The position numbers were made by a program, and so were the translations under genes. The notes beneath the pieces were generated by a model. It searched no databases and was not told the origin of the DNA. It worked only from the letters and a program-made list of their open reading frames with translations. Shown piece after piece: positions 8,065 through 18,895 of a stretch of DNA of 64,000 nt (its first letter is position 1; every line of letters starts with the position of its first letter). The stretch comes from Jiangellales bacterium (lineage in GTDB: Bacteria > Actinomycetota > Actinomycetes > Jiangellales > Jiangellaceae), in the NCBI GenBank assembly GCA_030447955.1, contig JAUJNY010000001.1:844023-908022 (forward strand), written 5' to 3'.

Positions 8065-8448
8065 CCCGGCAGCTGCACTCTTATGTGCTAGTCGTCAACA
8101 CGGTGGGCTGCGCCGACGGGCAGTGGCGCACGATCGACGGCCGCACGATCGACGGCCGAAATCTACCACCACAAGAAGGCCGCTGGGACGGTCTATCAGG
8201 CGGGCACTGCGCGGCGAGCTGACCGGGCGGCTCGGTGTCGCCCTCGACGCGCCGAATCGGCGCGGGCAAGCCCAGCTCGTCGGCGCCCCAGTGCACTGGT
8301 CGTGCTGGGGTCGAAGCGGCCGCCGACATCAACGCCGACGCCGCCGGCGCGATCGACCGGTTCGAGACCCACGCCGACCCCGGTGCGCGGCATCAGCGGT
8401 TGGGCGCCGAAGCGGCGCGACACGCCCAAGGAGCGCGAGTGGTGGTCT
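8065..8448 (+). pseudogene. Remnant of a MobF (TrwC/TraA-type) conjugative relaxase
   Basis: No single frame is open, but three frames in turn give pieces of a MobF relaxase domain in the right order. The first reads QLHSYVLVVNTV then DGQWRTIDGRTI, which matches the LHTHVVVAN and DGRW..LDGR region. The next reads IYHHKKAAGTVYQ, then ALRGELTGRLGVALDAPNRR, then DINADAAGAIDRFETH. The histidine-rich metal site region, the tyrosine N-terminus and the helicase part are missing. A 15-base duplication (acgatcgacggccg repeated) and at least two frameshifts have destroyed it. This is a fossil of an integrated conjugative element or plasmid, lying beside the accessory genes that follow. Confidence 0.65.
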
Positions 8449-8449
8449 G

Positions 8450-9625
8450 CTACGGCAGCACGAGAGTCGAGCCAATCTTGCCGTGGGCCTGTGCCACTCC
8501 GTGCGCGAGACCACCGCTCAGGACTCGTCCACCGTTGCGGTGATCGATCAGCAGGTAAGCAATCGTGGCGGTGCTGACGATGCTCAGTGCGTCCCCGAAG
8601 CGCAGGGGCCGGTCGTCCACCAGCTGAGTCGCGGAGGCCGCACCGCCCTTGACCACCAGGACACCACCGAACCGGTCTGAGTGGATCGCGTCCTGCATGG
8701 CCGCGAGAGCCAGAGGGCTCGCCTTACCCCCCGCAGGCACGGTGATCATGGCGGTCAATGCTGCCTCACAGTTCTTGAGAAGCGCCTTGCCTTCGGCGAT
8801 CCGTGCGGTGTCCGGCGTCGGCTTGTCCTCAAGGCGTCGGATGTGGCCATCAAGCTCCCGGCACGCCGCTTGAAGCGTCGCCCAGCTCGTATGCGGCTCC
8901 GCCACAGAGTCGTTGAGATGCGCCTTCTCCGCGACGACAAGCCCCCCGGCGTCAGCACCCGCGAGAGCACCGGCCACGGCGATCATGACGAGGTCGTCGT
9001 CCAGCGAGGAGGTGGACGTAGTGACGCTCCTCTTCGCGGAGATCAGGGACAGCAGTCCGGGCAACAGCTGCGCCGCGGCGGATACCACCGACGTTGCCGC
9101 CGCGGCTGGCCCGAAGGCAGCATCAGCGCTCGCTGCCCCAGCCTCGGCTGGTGACTCCCCGGTGAAGCGGTCAACCAGCCGCCTGAGGAGCTTGAGCTGC
9201 TCCATCACTACTGAGTAGTCGGCGTCGCGAGAGGCGAGGTCGAGCTCCGTGGTCACGAGCACCCGGTAGTTGTCCCCTAGGCTACTTCGCTTCACGACGC
9301 GCATGAGCTTGCCGGCGGCGTCCTCAAGTGCGCGGCTCGCGAGCAACGCGCCAAACAAAGTAGACGACTCGGGAACCGTCGTGGACCCGCGCTCCACCTT
9401 GGTGAGGTCGGGCACCAGGTCCTTCACTGCGGCTCGCTGCGCCTCGGCGTTCGTGAGGAGACTGGCTTCGAGCGCCGCCTCCCCCTCCTTCCTGCGCCGC
9501 TCTTGGGCGGCCTGCCACTCCTCGAACTCGGCTTTCTTCTTCGCCGCGTCGAGTTCAGCGGACTCCGCCGCAGCGACCGCGCTGCGCTCGGCTGCGACTT
9601 CCTTGGGCGTCTGCGGGTCGGTCAT
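8450..9625 (-). CDS. Hypothetical protein, N-terminal coiled coil, unknown function
   Basis: I do not recognise this protein of about 391 residues. Residues 1-55 are Ala/Glu/Lys-rich and should form a coiled coil (AAKKKAEFEEWQAAQERRRKEGEAA). Residues around 85-160 look alpha-helical (FGALLASRALEDAAGKL, YRVLVTTELDLASRDADY). A hydrophobic stretch near 175-200 (SVVSAAAQLLPGLLSLI) could be one membrane or membrane-associated helix, and the C-terminal third is mixed alpha/beta with a Gly/Ala-rich segment. There is no signal peptide. The gene sits 114 bases downstream of a zinc metallopeptidase gene on the same strand, between a relaxase fossil and an insertion sequence, which points to horizontal acquisition. 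Confidence 0.7.
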   Translation of the reverse strand: MTDPQTPKEVAAERSAVAAAESAELDAAKKKAEFEEWQAAQERRRKEGEAALEASLLTNAEAQRAAVKDLVPDLTKVERGSTTVPESSTLFGALLASRALEDAAGKLMRVVKRSSLGDNYRVLVTTELDLASRDADYSVVMEQLKLLRRLVDRFTGESPAEAGAASADAAFGPAAAATSVVSAAAQLLPGLLSLISAKRSVTTSTSSLDDDLVMIAVAGALAGADAGGLVVAEKAHLNDSVAEPHTSWATLQAACRELDGHIRRLEDKPTPDTARIAEGKALLKNCEAALTAMITVPAGGKASPLALAAMQDAIHSDRFGGVLVVKGGAASATQLVDDRPLRFGDALSIVSTATIAYLLIDHRNGGRVLSGGLAHGVAQAHGKIGSTLVLP

Positions 9626-9739
9626 CAAACCCTCCAGTCAGCTGCTGGTGTGGATGCCTCAGGCTACGGCGGCAAACACCCAGGGGGAACTGGGCGAACG
9701 GGTGCCAGCGCTGGGGCGCACCCTGACCCCGGAGCCTCG

Positions 9740-10612
9740 TCACCCAGTGATCGGCGGGCCGTAGAGCTTTCTCGCCCCTGCGCGGTCGAGGTCCGTAATC
9801 TGGAGATCGGATGTTCCGCCGCCACCACAGAAGTAGTGCATGACCGATCGCGGGTCGTACTGCGTCAGGTCGATGACATTGCCCTCCTCCTCGTTGGGGC
9901 AGTCGGGAGGAGCCCCATTTCTGATGTGCTCGTGCCGGAACCCGAGCACGTGTCCTAGCTCGTGGCGCAGGATGCCCACCCGGTCAAACCTTAGGGCGGG
10001 ATCGAAGTAACTGGGGTCGATGAGGACTCGCCGCCGAGGTGGTGGACTGGTGGGGAAAAAGGCGGCCGCGTAAAACTTTCCCTGCGCGTCGACGAAGCGG
10101 ACCCCGAAGAGCAAGGTCGGGTCGAGGCCGGGCGGCGACGCCGCTGGATCAGCCTTGTCCCACTCCGGGCGATGCCGGAAGTGCACGCCGCAGGTTGCCT
10201 GCCAGTCCCGGGTGGCGGCTGCCATATTCCCACGGACGGTGTGGTACATGTCGTCGGATGGGAAGCTGTCCTTCAGCACACAGTAGTGCAACGACGTGGG
10301 GTCCTCCCATCGCGCTGGCCGCCCCGCCACCGAAATGCCAGTGAGCGCTGCGGACGCCTCCAGGGGCGCGGACGGCGCCGGATCCGGCACAGCGTCGTTG
10401 TTCGCCGCTTCGCGCCTAAGCGCGTACAGGCGGAGTTCGTCGCCGTCGAGCAGGAGGTCCCCCTCGGCCACGTAGTAAAACCCACCGCCGATCTGGACCG
10501 GTTCCAGCCTTGTGGTGAGGTCGGTGAAGACGCTCGTCCCTTCGGCCGCCGCGATGAGCTCGGGCTGCTCCATGAAGACGCGGCCGGCAAGCGTCATGTG
10601 CGAGGTGGTCAT
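9740..10612 (-). CDS. Zinc metallopeptidase, matrixin/astacin-like (metzincin)
   Basis: Protein of about 290 residues. The zinc-binding motif HELGHVLGFRHEH (HExxHxxGxxH) lies near residue 215 and a Met-turn follows in SVMHYF, so it is a metzincin. Before the catalytic domain come about 110 residues including GGFYYVAEGDLLLDGDEL, a region I have seen ahead of related bacterial matrixin-like domains. There is no signal peptide or membrane segment, which is odd for an extracellular-type protease and suggests an intracellular target, non-classical export or regulated activation. ATG at 10612 has aggggt at good distance; a GTG six bases upstream is possible. It is same-strand with the unknown coiled-coil protein. 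Confidence 0.82.
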   Translation of the reverse strand: MTTSHMTLAGRVFMEQPELIAAAEGTSVFTDLTTRLEPVQIGGGFYYVAEGDLLLDGDELRLYALRREAANNDAVPDPAPSAPLEASAALTGISVAGRPARWEDPTSLHYCVLKDSFPSDDMYHTVRGNMAAATRDWQATCGVHFRHRPEWDKADPAASPPGLDPTLLFGVRFVDAQGKFYAAAFFPTSPPPRRRVLIDPSYFDPALRFDRVGILRHELGHVLGFRHEHIRNGAPPDCPNEEEGNVIDLTQYDPRSVMHYFCGGGGTSDLQITDLDRAGARKLYGPPITG

Positions 10613-10689
10613 GAGCACCCCTCTCAGGATCGAGCCTCGGCGGAGCAGTTAACCCGTAATGAGCGTAGGCTCGCGTGGAGGGTCCGTCC

Positions 10690-10917
10690 ATGACAGAACG
10701 CAACAAGGCAGCACGGGATCGCGCCTCCGACGTACCGACGACGGTGCTCCAGCGCGCGCGGTCGTGTGCTGGGTTCGTGGAGTGGCGAGAGGCGCTCCCG
10801 TCCTTCGAGCTCGACGGCGAGCAGCTCTACCTTCCTACGGGGGACGTGCCGATGGGCGAGGAGGAGCTCGCAGACAGCTGGTTGCGCGACGAGGGCGGCG
10901 CCGGTCCGGACCCCTGA
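10690..10917 (+). CDS. Hypothetical small acidic protein, 75 residues
   Basis: Unrecognised small soluble protein starting MTERNKAARDRASDV and containing SFELDGEQLYLPTGDVPMGE. It is acidic towards the C-terminus. The ATG at 10690 is preceded by gtggagggtccgtcc, a good ribosome site, so the ATG 15 bases upstream is less likely. It is transcribed divergently from the metallopeptidase with only about 80 bases between starts, so the two may share a control region. That arrangement would suit a regulator, inhibitor or substrate, but nothing in the sequence proves this. Confidence 0.55.
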   Translation: MTERNKAARDRASDVPTTVLQRARSCAGFVEWREALPSFELDGEQLYLPTGDVPMGEEELADSWLRDEGGAGPDP

Positions 10918-11219
10918 GGTTTCATAGCGGCCGGACGATGAGCCAGCGGCGCGCCTCAGTCAACTCATCGGCTCAGCTGGGCGAGGCGTCCCATCTCGTC
11001 GGCCGGGCGGCGAGCAGATCGTCGGGCTCGACCGGCACGCCCTTCGCAAAAGTGAGCAGTTTGCCCATACCCACCCGCAGGTTGGGGTTCACCGTCGTTC
11101 TGATCAACCACCGCCACGTCGGCAAGTGTCACGCACCCAGGTTGGCCACACCTGGCCGCCCGTTCAGTGCCACCGATCGAGCGCTCGGACGAGATGCGTC
11201 TTACCGGCTCCCCTCTGTG
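10918..11219. other. Intergenic stretch, no convincing gene
   Basis: About 300 bases between the small acidic-protein gene and the transposase stop. On the minus strand a short frame (running from about 11110 down to 10968) reads VNPNLRVGMGKLLTFAKGVP, without a start codon context or a family I know; it could be the 3' scrap of a gene cut by the insertion sequence. The right end of the IS110-family element probably falls here, but such elements lack clear terminal repeats and I cannot fix the boundary. Confidence 0.35.
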
Positions 11220-12431
11220 TCAACCCGTCGGCTGAGGGGCCCTCGTTCGGGGGCGCTTCCTGGTGGGCGTTCGCGGTTGTAGCGTCGGTGTTGCGGGTCC
11301 GGGAAGTGGCTGATCCGAAGTGTCGATGTGCGGGGGCAGGTCGACCGCGCTGGATTCTTGAGACGCCCCGCAGTGCCCTCCCGGACCCGCCTCAACGGGT
11401 TCGGCCGACGTGGCCTGGGCGTCGGCGAGGAGTTGGCGGTAGACGGCGTCGGAGATCCGTCTCTTGAGGCATCGCATGGCTTCCATGCGGGTCTTGCCTT
11501 CGGCGAGCTTGCGTCGGTAGTAGGCCCGGCCCTCGGTGTCGAGTCGAGCCTGGGTGGCGGCGGCGATGTGCAGCATGTGGTTGATCTTCCGGTTCCCCGC
11601 CCGGGACAGCCGGTGCCGGATCTGTTCCCCGGATGAGGCGTCGAGGGGTGCGGTGCCGGTCCAAGACGCGAACCGGTTCCGGTCGGCGAACCGGGCCACG
11701 TCGCCGACGTCGGCCAGGATTCGGGCGGCGACGACCGGTCCGACGCCGGGCAGGTCCATCAAGGTCGAGCCGCGGGCGAGGACCATCGTCTTCAGTTCCT
11801 TAGTGAGGGTCTTGATCTTCTTCTCCACGGCCACCAGCTCGGCGAGCTGTTCGGCCGCGAGCCGGCGGCGAGTCTTCCCGGCCAGGTCCCGGGGCCGCAC
11901 CGAGGCGAGGATCGCCTTGGCCTGCAAGGCGGTGATGTCCTTCTTCGCCTGCCCCGGGGTCAGCTCGGCAAGCAGCCGCTGCAGCCGGTTGACGGTCTGG
12001 ATCCGTTGCCGGGTGAGCTCCTCACGGCGGTCGACCAGCATCCGCAGCGTCTCGAGCTCGACGTCGTAGGACAGCACCCGCAGCCCCTGGGTGCGGGCAG
12101 CGACCACCGCGACCGCGTGCGCGTCGTGGGCGTCGGTCTTGCGGTTATGGCCGGTGTCGAACAACCGCGCCCGGGCGGCCAGCTTCGCGGGCACGTCGAC
12201 CACATGCTCGCCGTCAGCCAGCAACCGTTGCGCCAATGGGCGGCCGGCGCCGTTGCTGCCCTCGACCGCCCAGATCCGGTCTGGCCACGACGCGACGTGC
12301 TTGCGCATCGCGGCGTAGCCGGCCTTGTCGGTACCGAACCGACCAGTCGCCAACACCGTCTCCCGGTGGTCGACGACCTCGATGGTTACCGACAACTTGT
12401 GGGGATCGACCCCGATGAACACCTTCGCCAA
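11220..12431 (-). CDS. IS110-family transposase (DEDD/RuvC-like, bridge-RNA-guided family)
   Basis: Recombinase of about 403 residues. The N-terminal RuvC-like domain opens KVFIGVDPHKLSVTIEVVD (first Asp), then AVEGSNG (Glu), then the KTDAHDAHAVA box (paired Asp). A coiled linker rich in Lys/Leu follows, and then the C-terminal Tnp_20 domain with LMDLPGVGPVVAARILADVG, FASWTGTAP and HRLSRAGNRKINHMLHIAA, which carries the catalytic Ser region. The frame is open far upstream to 12716, but family proteins begin right before the GVDPHK block, so I chose TTG at 12431, which has ggagggcggcgag in front; GTG at 12422 is an alternative. The tail is long and Pro/Thr/Arg-rich. Confidence 0.9.
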   Translation of the reverse strand: MAKVFIGVDPHKLSVTIEVVDHRETVLATGRFGTDKAGYAAMRKHVASWPDRIWAVEGSNGAGRPLAQRLLADGEHVVDVPAKLAARARLFDTGHNRKTDAHDAHAVAVVAARTQGLRVLSYDVELETLRMLVDRREELTRQRIQTVNRLQRLLAELTPGQAKKDITALQAKAILASVRPRDLAGKTRRRLAAEQLAELVAVEKKIKTLTKELKTMVLARGSTLMDLPGVGPVVAARILADVGDVARFADRNRFASWTGTAPLDASSGEQIRHRLSRAGNRKINHMLHIAAATQARLDTEGRAYYRRKLAEGKTRMEAMRCLKRRISDAVYRQLLADAQATSAEPVEAGPGGHCGASQESSAVDLPPHIDTSDQPLPGPATPTLQPRTPTRKRPRTRAPQPTG

Positions 12432-12660
12432 AGCACTCGCCGCCCTCCGTCGTGGACCTCCAGGGAACGCGAGGCGGGCATTGCTACTACGAGCTGGGCA
12501 GTCCCCTCTGGAGCCACGCCTCGACACGGCACCCGGCGGAGACGCAAACCGATAGAGAGCCACACCCATCGCTGGGTGGGCAGCCGCAAAGAGAGCGTCC
12601 CGCCGAACGCCTAGACCGAGTCTGGCCGGACACCGGTCCTGACGGAATCGTCTAGTCGCC
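12432..12660 (-). ncRNA. Candidate bridge RNA region of the IS110 element
   Basis: Non-coding stretch upstream of the transposase. In IS110-group elements this position encodes a structured RNA whose two loops pair with target and donor DNA. A perfect hairpin is visible (CACCCA, loop TCGC, TGGGTG at 12563-12578), but I cannot trace the full fold or guide loops by eye. The limits are only those of the plausible interval. Confidence 0.3.
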
Positions 12661-13115
12661 GCGATAGCCCGCTTCGGTTCATCCCCACCTGCCCAGGAAT
12701 GCGGACGTCCGCACATGCCGCGACCCGCTCAAGGAGGCGTCGCAACGCAGCCACCAGGTGGCACCTTCAGCTGCCCAAGATCTTCGGTAGGGCACGACCT
12801 CAACGTACGTCAAGGGGCTCATAAGGCGCCATCCAGCTGCCGCGACGCAACGTCCTCATCTACCCGACTCGGCGCGCATCCCGAGCATGCCTGTTCGCGC
12901 CACCGACGCCCTTGCCCGCTGGTCGGCAGAAGTGGCTCTGGTTTGCGCGGCGATCGCGACTCCGACCACGCCCGCCCGCCGACCATTCAGCGACAGGCTC
13001 CGGCGTGACTTCTGCATGGTCTAGCCGTGACCTAGCGGGAGGTCATGAGGGGAGTTCTGGGGTACCGGCGGTCAACTGGCCGACCACCGAAAAGGGGGTC
13101 TGACCTACGAAACAC
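12661..13115. other. Intergenic stretch, no gene seen
   Basis: About 450 bases between the insertion sequence and tRNA-Gly. Several frames are open for 60-95 codons, but their residue content (Arg/Pro/Ser-rich) looks like antisense of GC-rich DNA and no family is recognised. The left end of the IS element may extend a little into it. Confidence 0.35.
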
Positions 13116-13189
13116 TGGAGCGGGTGACCGGGATCGAACCGGCATGACCAGCTTGGAAGGCTGGGGCTCTGCCATTGAGCTACACCCGC
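13116..13189 (-). tRNA. tRNA-Gly (TCC)
   Basis: Full cloverleaf on the minus strand: acceptor GCGGGTG pairs with CACCCGC, discriminator T, encoded CCA. The anticodon loop is CTTCCAA giving anticodon TCC, and the T arm reads CCGGTTCGATCCCGG. It is an ordinary elongator glycine tRNA, divergent from the tRNA-Pro next door. Confidence 0.95.
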
Positions 13190-13273
13190 GGAGGAAGTGC
13201 CGAGCGGCCTGGAGGAGCTGTGCCCGGGCGAGCCAGCGTACCCGGGCTGCTCCTCTAGACTGACCGCCGCGCC

Positions 13274-13349
13274 CGGGGCGTAGCGTAGTGGCTAGCGCGC
13301 CTGCTTTGGGAGCAGGAGATCGGGAGTTCGAGTCTCCCCGCCCCGACCA
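13274..13349 (+). tRNA. tRNA-Pro (TGG)
   Basis: Full cloverleaf on the plus strand: acceptor CGGGGCG pairs with CGCCCCG, discriminator A, encoded CCA. The anticodon stem CCTGC/GCAGG holds loop TTTGGGA, anticodon TGG. It lies 65 bases ahead of the trigger-factor start, an arrangement common in actinobacteria. Confidence 0.95.
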
Positions 13350-13414
13350 TCCCGCGGTTGGCCGACGCCGCGGGGGCCGGACCAGCCCCTCCCCCTGACA
13401 GGAGTGCCCTGAGC

Positions 13415-14812
13415 GTGAAGAGCGTCGTCGAGACCCTCAACCCCACCCGGGTGCGGCTCGTCATCGAGGTTCCCTTCGCCGAGCTGGAGCCGAGCTTGAG
13501 CTCCGCCTACCGCCGCATTGGCGGCCAGGTCACCGTGCCTGGCTTCCGGCGCGGCAAGGTGCCGCCACGAGTCATCGACCAGCGGCTCGGGCGTGGCGTG
13601 GTGCTCGAGGAGGCGGTCAACGACGCGTTGCCCAAGCTGTACGTCGAGGCGGTGCGCTCGAATGAGCTGCAGCCGCTCGGCAACCCCGAGGTCGACGTCA
13701 CCGACTTCTCCGACGGCGGTGAGCTCAAGTTCACCGCCGAAGTCGACGTCCGGCCCGAGATCACGCTGCCCCGCCTCGAAGACCTCACCGTCGGAGTCTC
13801 CGACGCCGACCCGACCGAGGACGAGGTCGACGAGCAGCTGCACGCCCTGCGCGAGCGCTTCGGCACCCTGACCGGCGTGGAGCGACCGGCCGCCGCCGGC
13901 GACTTCGTGGTCATCGACCTCGCCGCGACTGCGGACGGAGTGCCGGTCGAGGGGGCGCAGGCGAGCGGCCTGAGCTATCAGGTCGGCCGCGGGACCATGC
14001 TGGACGGCCTCGACGAGACCCTCATCGGGATGAGCGAGGGCGAGCAGCGCAGCTTCCGTACCACGCTCGTCGGCGGCGACCACCAGGGCCAGGAGGTCGA
14101 CTGCTCGGTGACGGTCAAGGGCGTCAAGGAGCAGGACCTGCCCGAGCTGGACGACTCCTTCGCCGAGCTCGCGAGCGAGTTCGACACGCTCGCCGAGTTG
14201 CGGGACGATCTCCGCGCCCGGCTGGAGCGGGTCAAGCGGCTCAGCCAGGCCGTGGAGGCCCGCGACAAGGTGCTCGATGCGCTGCTCGCGACCGTTGACG
14301 TCCCGCTCCCGGACTCCCTGCTCAACGCCCAGCTCGACGAGCACTTCGAGACCGAGCACGGCGAGGAGGGGCACCGGGCCGAGGTCGAGGACGAGCTGCG
14401 CAAGTCGCTGAAGACCCAGCTCGTGCTCGACGAGGTCGCCCGCGCCGAGCAGGTGTCGGTCGACCAGGAGGAGCTCACCGAGCACATCGTGCGCCGAGCG
14501 CAGCAGGCCGGCATCGAGCCGGACGAGTTCATCCGCCGGGTCGTCGAGGCCAACGCCGTGGGGGAGATGGCCACCGAGGTGGCCCGCGCCAAGGCGCTCG
14601 CCACCGTGGTTGAGACGGCCACCGTCACCGACGCCTCCGGGCGCCGCGTCGAGCTGCTGCGGCTCCAGGAGGACGGCACGCTGGCACCAGAGACCGACGA
14701 CGAGGACGATGAGGAGCCGGCTGACTCGGTAGGCAACGGCACCGTTGGCGATGGCGCGGTTGCGGGCTCGGAGCCGGTGGTTGTGGGCGGCGGGGAGCGG
14801 ACGCAGTCCTGA
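13415..14812 (+). CDS. tig: Trigger factor, ribosome-associated chaperone and peptidyl-prolyl isomerase
   Basis: Chaperone of 465 residues that binds the ribosomal exit tunnel at protein L23 and holds nascent chains. The N-terminal ribosome-binding domain carries the signature GFRRGKVP near residue 45. An FKBP-type isomerase domain covers about 150-240 (GDFVVIDL, VGRGTMLDGLDE), and a helical C-terminal arm domain follows. The tail after about 430 is acidic (ETDDEDDEE) and then Gly/Val-rich, as in many actinobacterial versions. The GTG start at 13415 begins KSVVETLNPTRVRL, the usual N-terminus, behind acaggagt; the open frame continues upstream without homology. It sits directly ahead of the clpP genes. 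Confidence 0.96.
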   Translation: MKSVVETLNPTRVRLVIEVPFAELEPSLSSAYRRIGGQVTVPGFRRGKVPPRVIDQRLGRGVVLEEAVNDALPKLYVEAVRSNELQPLGNPEVDVTDFSDGGELKFTAEVDVRPEITLPRLEDLTVGVSDADPTEDEVDEQLHALRERFGTLTGVERPAAAGDFVVIDLAATADGVPVEGAQASGLSYQVGRGTMLDGLDETLIGMSEGEQRSFRTTLVGGDHQGQEVDCSVTVKGVKEQDLPELDDSFAELASEFDTLAELRDDLRARLERVKRLSQAVEARDKVLDALLATVDVPLPDSLLNAQLDEHFETEHGEEGHRAEVEDELRKSLKTQLVLDEVARAEQVSVDQEELTEHIVRRAQQAGIEPDEFIRRVVEANAVGEMATEVARAKALATVVETATVTDASGRRVELLRLQEDGTLAPETDDEDDEEPADSVGNGTVGDGAVAGSEPVVVGGGERTQS

Positions 14813-14931
14813 GCGTGCGCCATCAGCGAAACGGTGTCCGAGCCGGACTGTCACGCTCGCGCCCATGGTTAGGGTCGAGGACCTAGATCAACCGGCGACG
14901 CCTGCCGTACCCGATCGCCCGAGGAGACACC

Positions 14932-15560
<629 letters not shown>

Positions 15561-15564
<4 letters not shown>

Positions 15565-16235
15565 GCCGCCCGCAACGACCACATCCCGACGCTGGCGAGG
15601 ACATTGTGAGCGACCTGCACCTGCCACAGATGAACTACTACATCCCGCAGTGGGAGGAGCGCACCAACTACGGCTTCCGGCGCATCGACCCGTACGCCAA
15701 GCTTTTCGAGGAGCGCATCATCTTCCTCGGCACGCCCATCAGCGACGACGTCTCCAACGCGGTGATGGCGCAGCTGCTCTGCCTGGAGTCCATGGACCCC
15801 GACCGGGACATCGATATCTACATCAACTCACCCGGCGGCTCCTTCACCGCGCTCACCGCGATCTACGACACTATGCAGTACATCAAGCCGGACGTGCGCA
15901 CCGTGTGCATGGGGCAGGCGGCCTCAGCCGCGGCGGTGCTGCTCGCGGCCGGCGCCAAGGGCAAGCGCCTGGCGGTCCCCAACGCGCGCGTGCTCATCCA
16001 CCAGCCCTACACCGAAGGTGGATACGGGCAGGCCAGCGACATCGAGATCCAGGCACGAGAGATCCTGCGGATGCGGAGCATGCTCGAGGAGATGATCGCC
16101 CGGCACTCCAACCGCCCGATCGAGGAGGTCCGCCGCGACATCGAGCGCGACAAGATCCTCAACGCGGTGGAGGCGGTCGAGTACGGCCTGGTCGACGCGG
16201 TGATCGAGTCGCGCAAGGCCAACCAGCCGGCCTAA
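15561..16235 (+). CDS. clpP2: ATP-dependent Clp protease proteolytic subunit 2
   Basis: Second ClpP chain, 224 residues from the overlapping ATG. It has [21 protein letters not shown], the nucleophile Ser in [14 protein letters not shown], His in ARVLIHQPY and a terminal YGLVDAVI. The N-terminal 20 residues are poorly conserved, and starts at GTG 15606 or ATG 15630 ([12 protein letters not shown]) are possible. The stop-start overlap argues for 15561. In the best-studied actinobacteria both ClpP1 and ClpP2 are needed for an active protease. Confidence 0.95.
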
Positions 16236-16397
16236 GTCCAGACCACTCCGGCGACGCGCCGACCCGTCAAGGGGGTCGCCCGTGTCGGAGAGGACGGGTA
16301 CCTTCGTACGCACGTCCCGGCGCCAGCGCCGCCGACCGCCACTGTCGGCGGGGGCGTGCGCACCGTCCGGGCACCACCGCAGGAAGGACGTCACCAC

Positions 16398-17713
<1,316 letters not shown>

Positions 17714-17728
17714 GCCGCTGGTACGCCC

Positions 17729-18895
17729 GTGAGCGGCGTCCGTACGTTTTCCTCCTCCGGCATCGCCGCGGGCACCGCTTCACCCGCGCCCGGTGCCGAG
17801 CCGTACGAGCGGGGCCGCGAGCTGGGCGTCGCGTGCGCGGAGCAGGTCCGAGCCACCCTCGGTCGCTACCGCGAGCTGTGGGGAGTCTTCGGCGTCACTG
17901 AGGGCGACGTCCGCCGCGTCGGCACTGCCGTGCTGGACCCCATCCGTGCCTACGCACCCGGCCTGTCCGAGGAGATGCGCGGCATCGCCGCCGGGACCGG
18001 GCTGGCGCACTGGGAGGTCGGCGCGCTCAACGCCCGCACCGAGCTGCTCGCGCTCGGCCAGGGGTTGATGGAGGAGTGCACGACCGGCGTCCTGGTGCCC
18101 GACGACGCGCCGCCGATGACCGTGCAGACATGGGACTGGTACGACAGCCTGGTCGACTCCTGGTTCGTCTGGACCCTGCCGCGGCCGGACGGTGGCAGCG
18201 TGCACACGCTCACCGAGTACGGCATCGTCGGCAAGATCGGCGTGAGCTCGGCTGGGGTGTCGGTGCACTTCAACGCGCTGCGCCACCGCCGCGACCGCGG
18301 CGACGGAGGAGTGCCCGTCCATGTCGCCGCGCGCCGCGTGCTCGACGAGGCCGAGTCCGTCGACGAGGCGGTGCGGATCGCCGCAGCGGCAGAGGTGAGC
18401 GCCTCGTCGTCGGTGACGGTGACGGGACCGCGCGGTGACGGGAACGGCTGGGACGCGGTCTCGATCGAGCTGCACCCGGGCGGGCCGGCCGTCGTCTCGC
18501 GTGCGCCCGACGCGGTGAGCCTCGTCCACACCAACCACTTCGTGGCCGCCGAGGTCGATGAGGACGACCAGGTGCGGCGGCCGCTGTCGACGACGCACGA
18601 GCGCTTCGACCTGGCGACGACGAGCCTGCTTGACGGATCGCCAGCCGACCGGGACGCCCTCGCTGGTGCGCTGGCCAACCACGAGCTCGGGCCGCACGGC
18701 ACCTGCGCGCATCCGCTGCCGGGAGCGCCACTGGACGAGCGTGGCGCCACGCTCGCGGTGGTCGTCACCGAGCCGGCCGCCGGGCGCATGTGGGTACACG
18801 CTGGGGGCGCCTGCACCGCCGGACCGCAGCAGTGGACGGAGTTCGGCGGCTCGCGGGTCGCGAAGTCGGGAGCGAGCGAGCCAGCGTTCGGCTAG
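17729..18895 (+). CDS. C45-family peptidase-like / acyltransferase-type Ntn hydrolase
   Basis: Protein of 388 residues related to the C45 group (acyl-CoA:6-aminopenicillanate acyltransferase-like Ntn hydrolases). The likely nucleophile Cys is in EECTTGVLV near residue 117, followed by the typical QTWDWYDSL block, and later VHTNHF and a C-terminal THERF segment. Known family members cleave themselves before the Cys to expose it. The biological substrate is not evident. The GTG start is 16 bases after the clpX stop, so it may be cotranscribed with the clp genes. Confidence 0.78.
   Translation: MSGVRTFSSSGIAAGTASPAPGAEPYERGRELGVACAEQVRATLGRYRELWGVFGVTEGDVRRVGTAVLDPIRAYAPGLSEEMRGIAAGTGLAHWEVGALNARTELLALGQGLMEECTTGVLVPDDAPPMTVQTWDWYDSLVDSWFVWTLPRPDGGSVHTLTEYGIVGKIGVSSAGVSVHFNALRHRRDRGDGGVPVHVAARRVLDEAESVDEAVRIAAAAEVSASSSVTVTGPRGDGNGWDAVSIELHPGGPAVVSRAPDAVSLVHTNHFVAAEVDEDDQVRRPLSTTHERFDLATTSLLDGSPADRDALAGALANHELGPHGTCAHPLPGAPLDERGATLAVVVTEPAAGRMWVHAGGACTAGPQQWTEFGGSRVAKSGASEPAFG

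Larger units (their letters stand above)
11200..12680 (-). mobile_element. IS110-family insertion sequence (approximate ends)
   Basis: Single-transposase element with an intact IS110-type DEDD transposase. The family inserts without the usual inverted repeats, so the ends given are rough and based only on the coding region plus the long non-coding stretch ahead of the transposase start. That stretch (from 12432 upward) is where IS110-group elements encode their guide (bridge) RNA. The copy looks recent because the transposase frame is whole, in contrast to the broken relaxase a few kilobases away. Confidence 0.7.

Noticed and set aside
7973-8680. Plus-strand open frame of 235 codons over the relaxase remnant and the unknown protein
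   Set aside because: It is Arg/Pro/Ser-rich, crosses two unrelated regions, and the pieces resembling a relaxase occur in three different frames rather than in this one throughout.
13292-14866. Minus-strand 524-codon frame opposite tig
   Set aside because: Mirror frame of trigger factor; Leu/Asp/Gly-rich with no family similarity.
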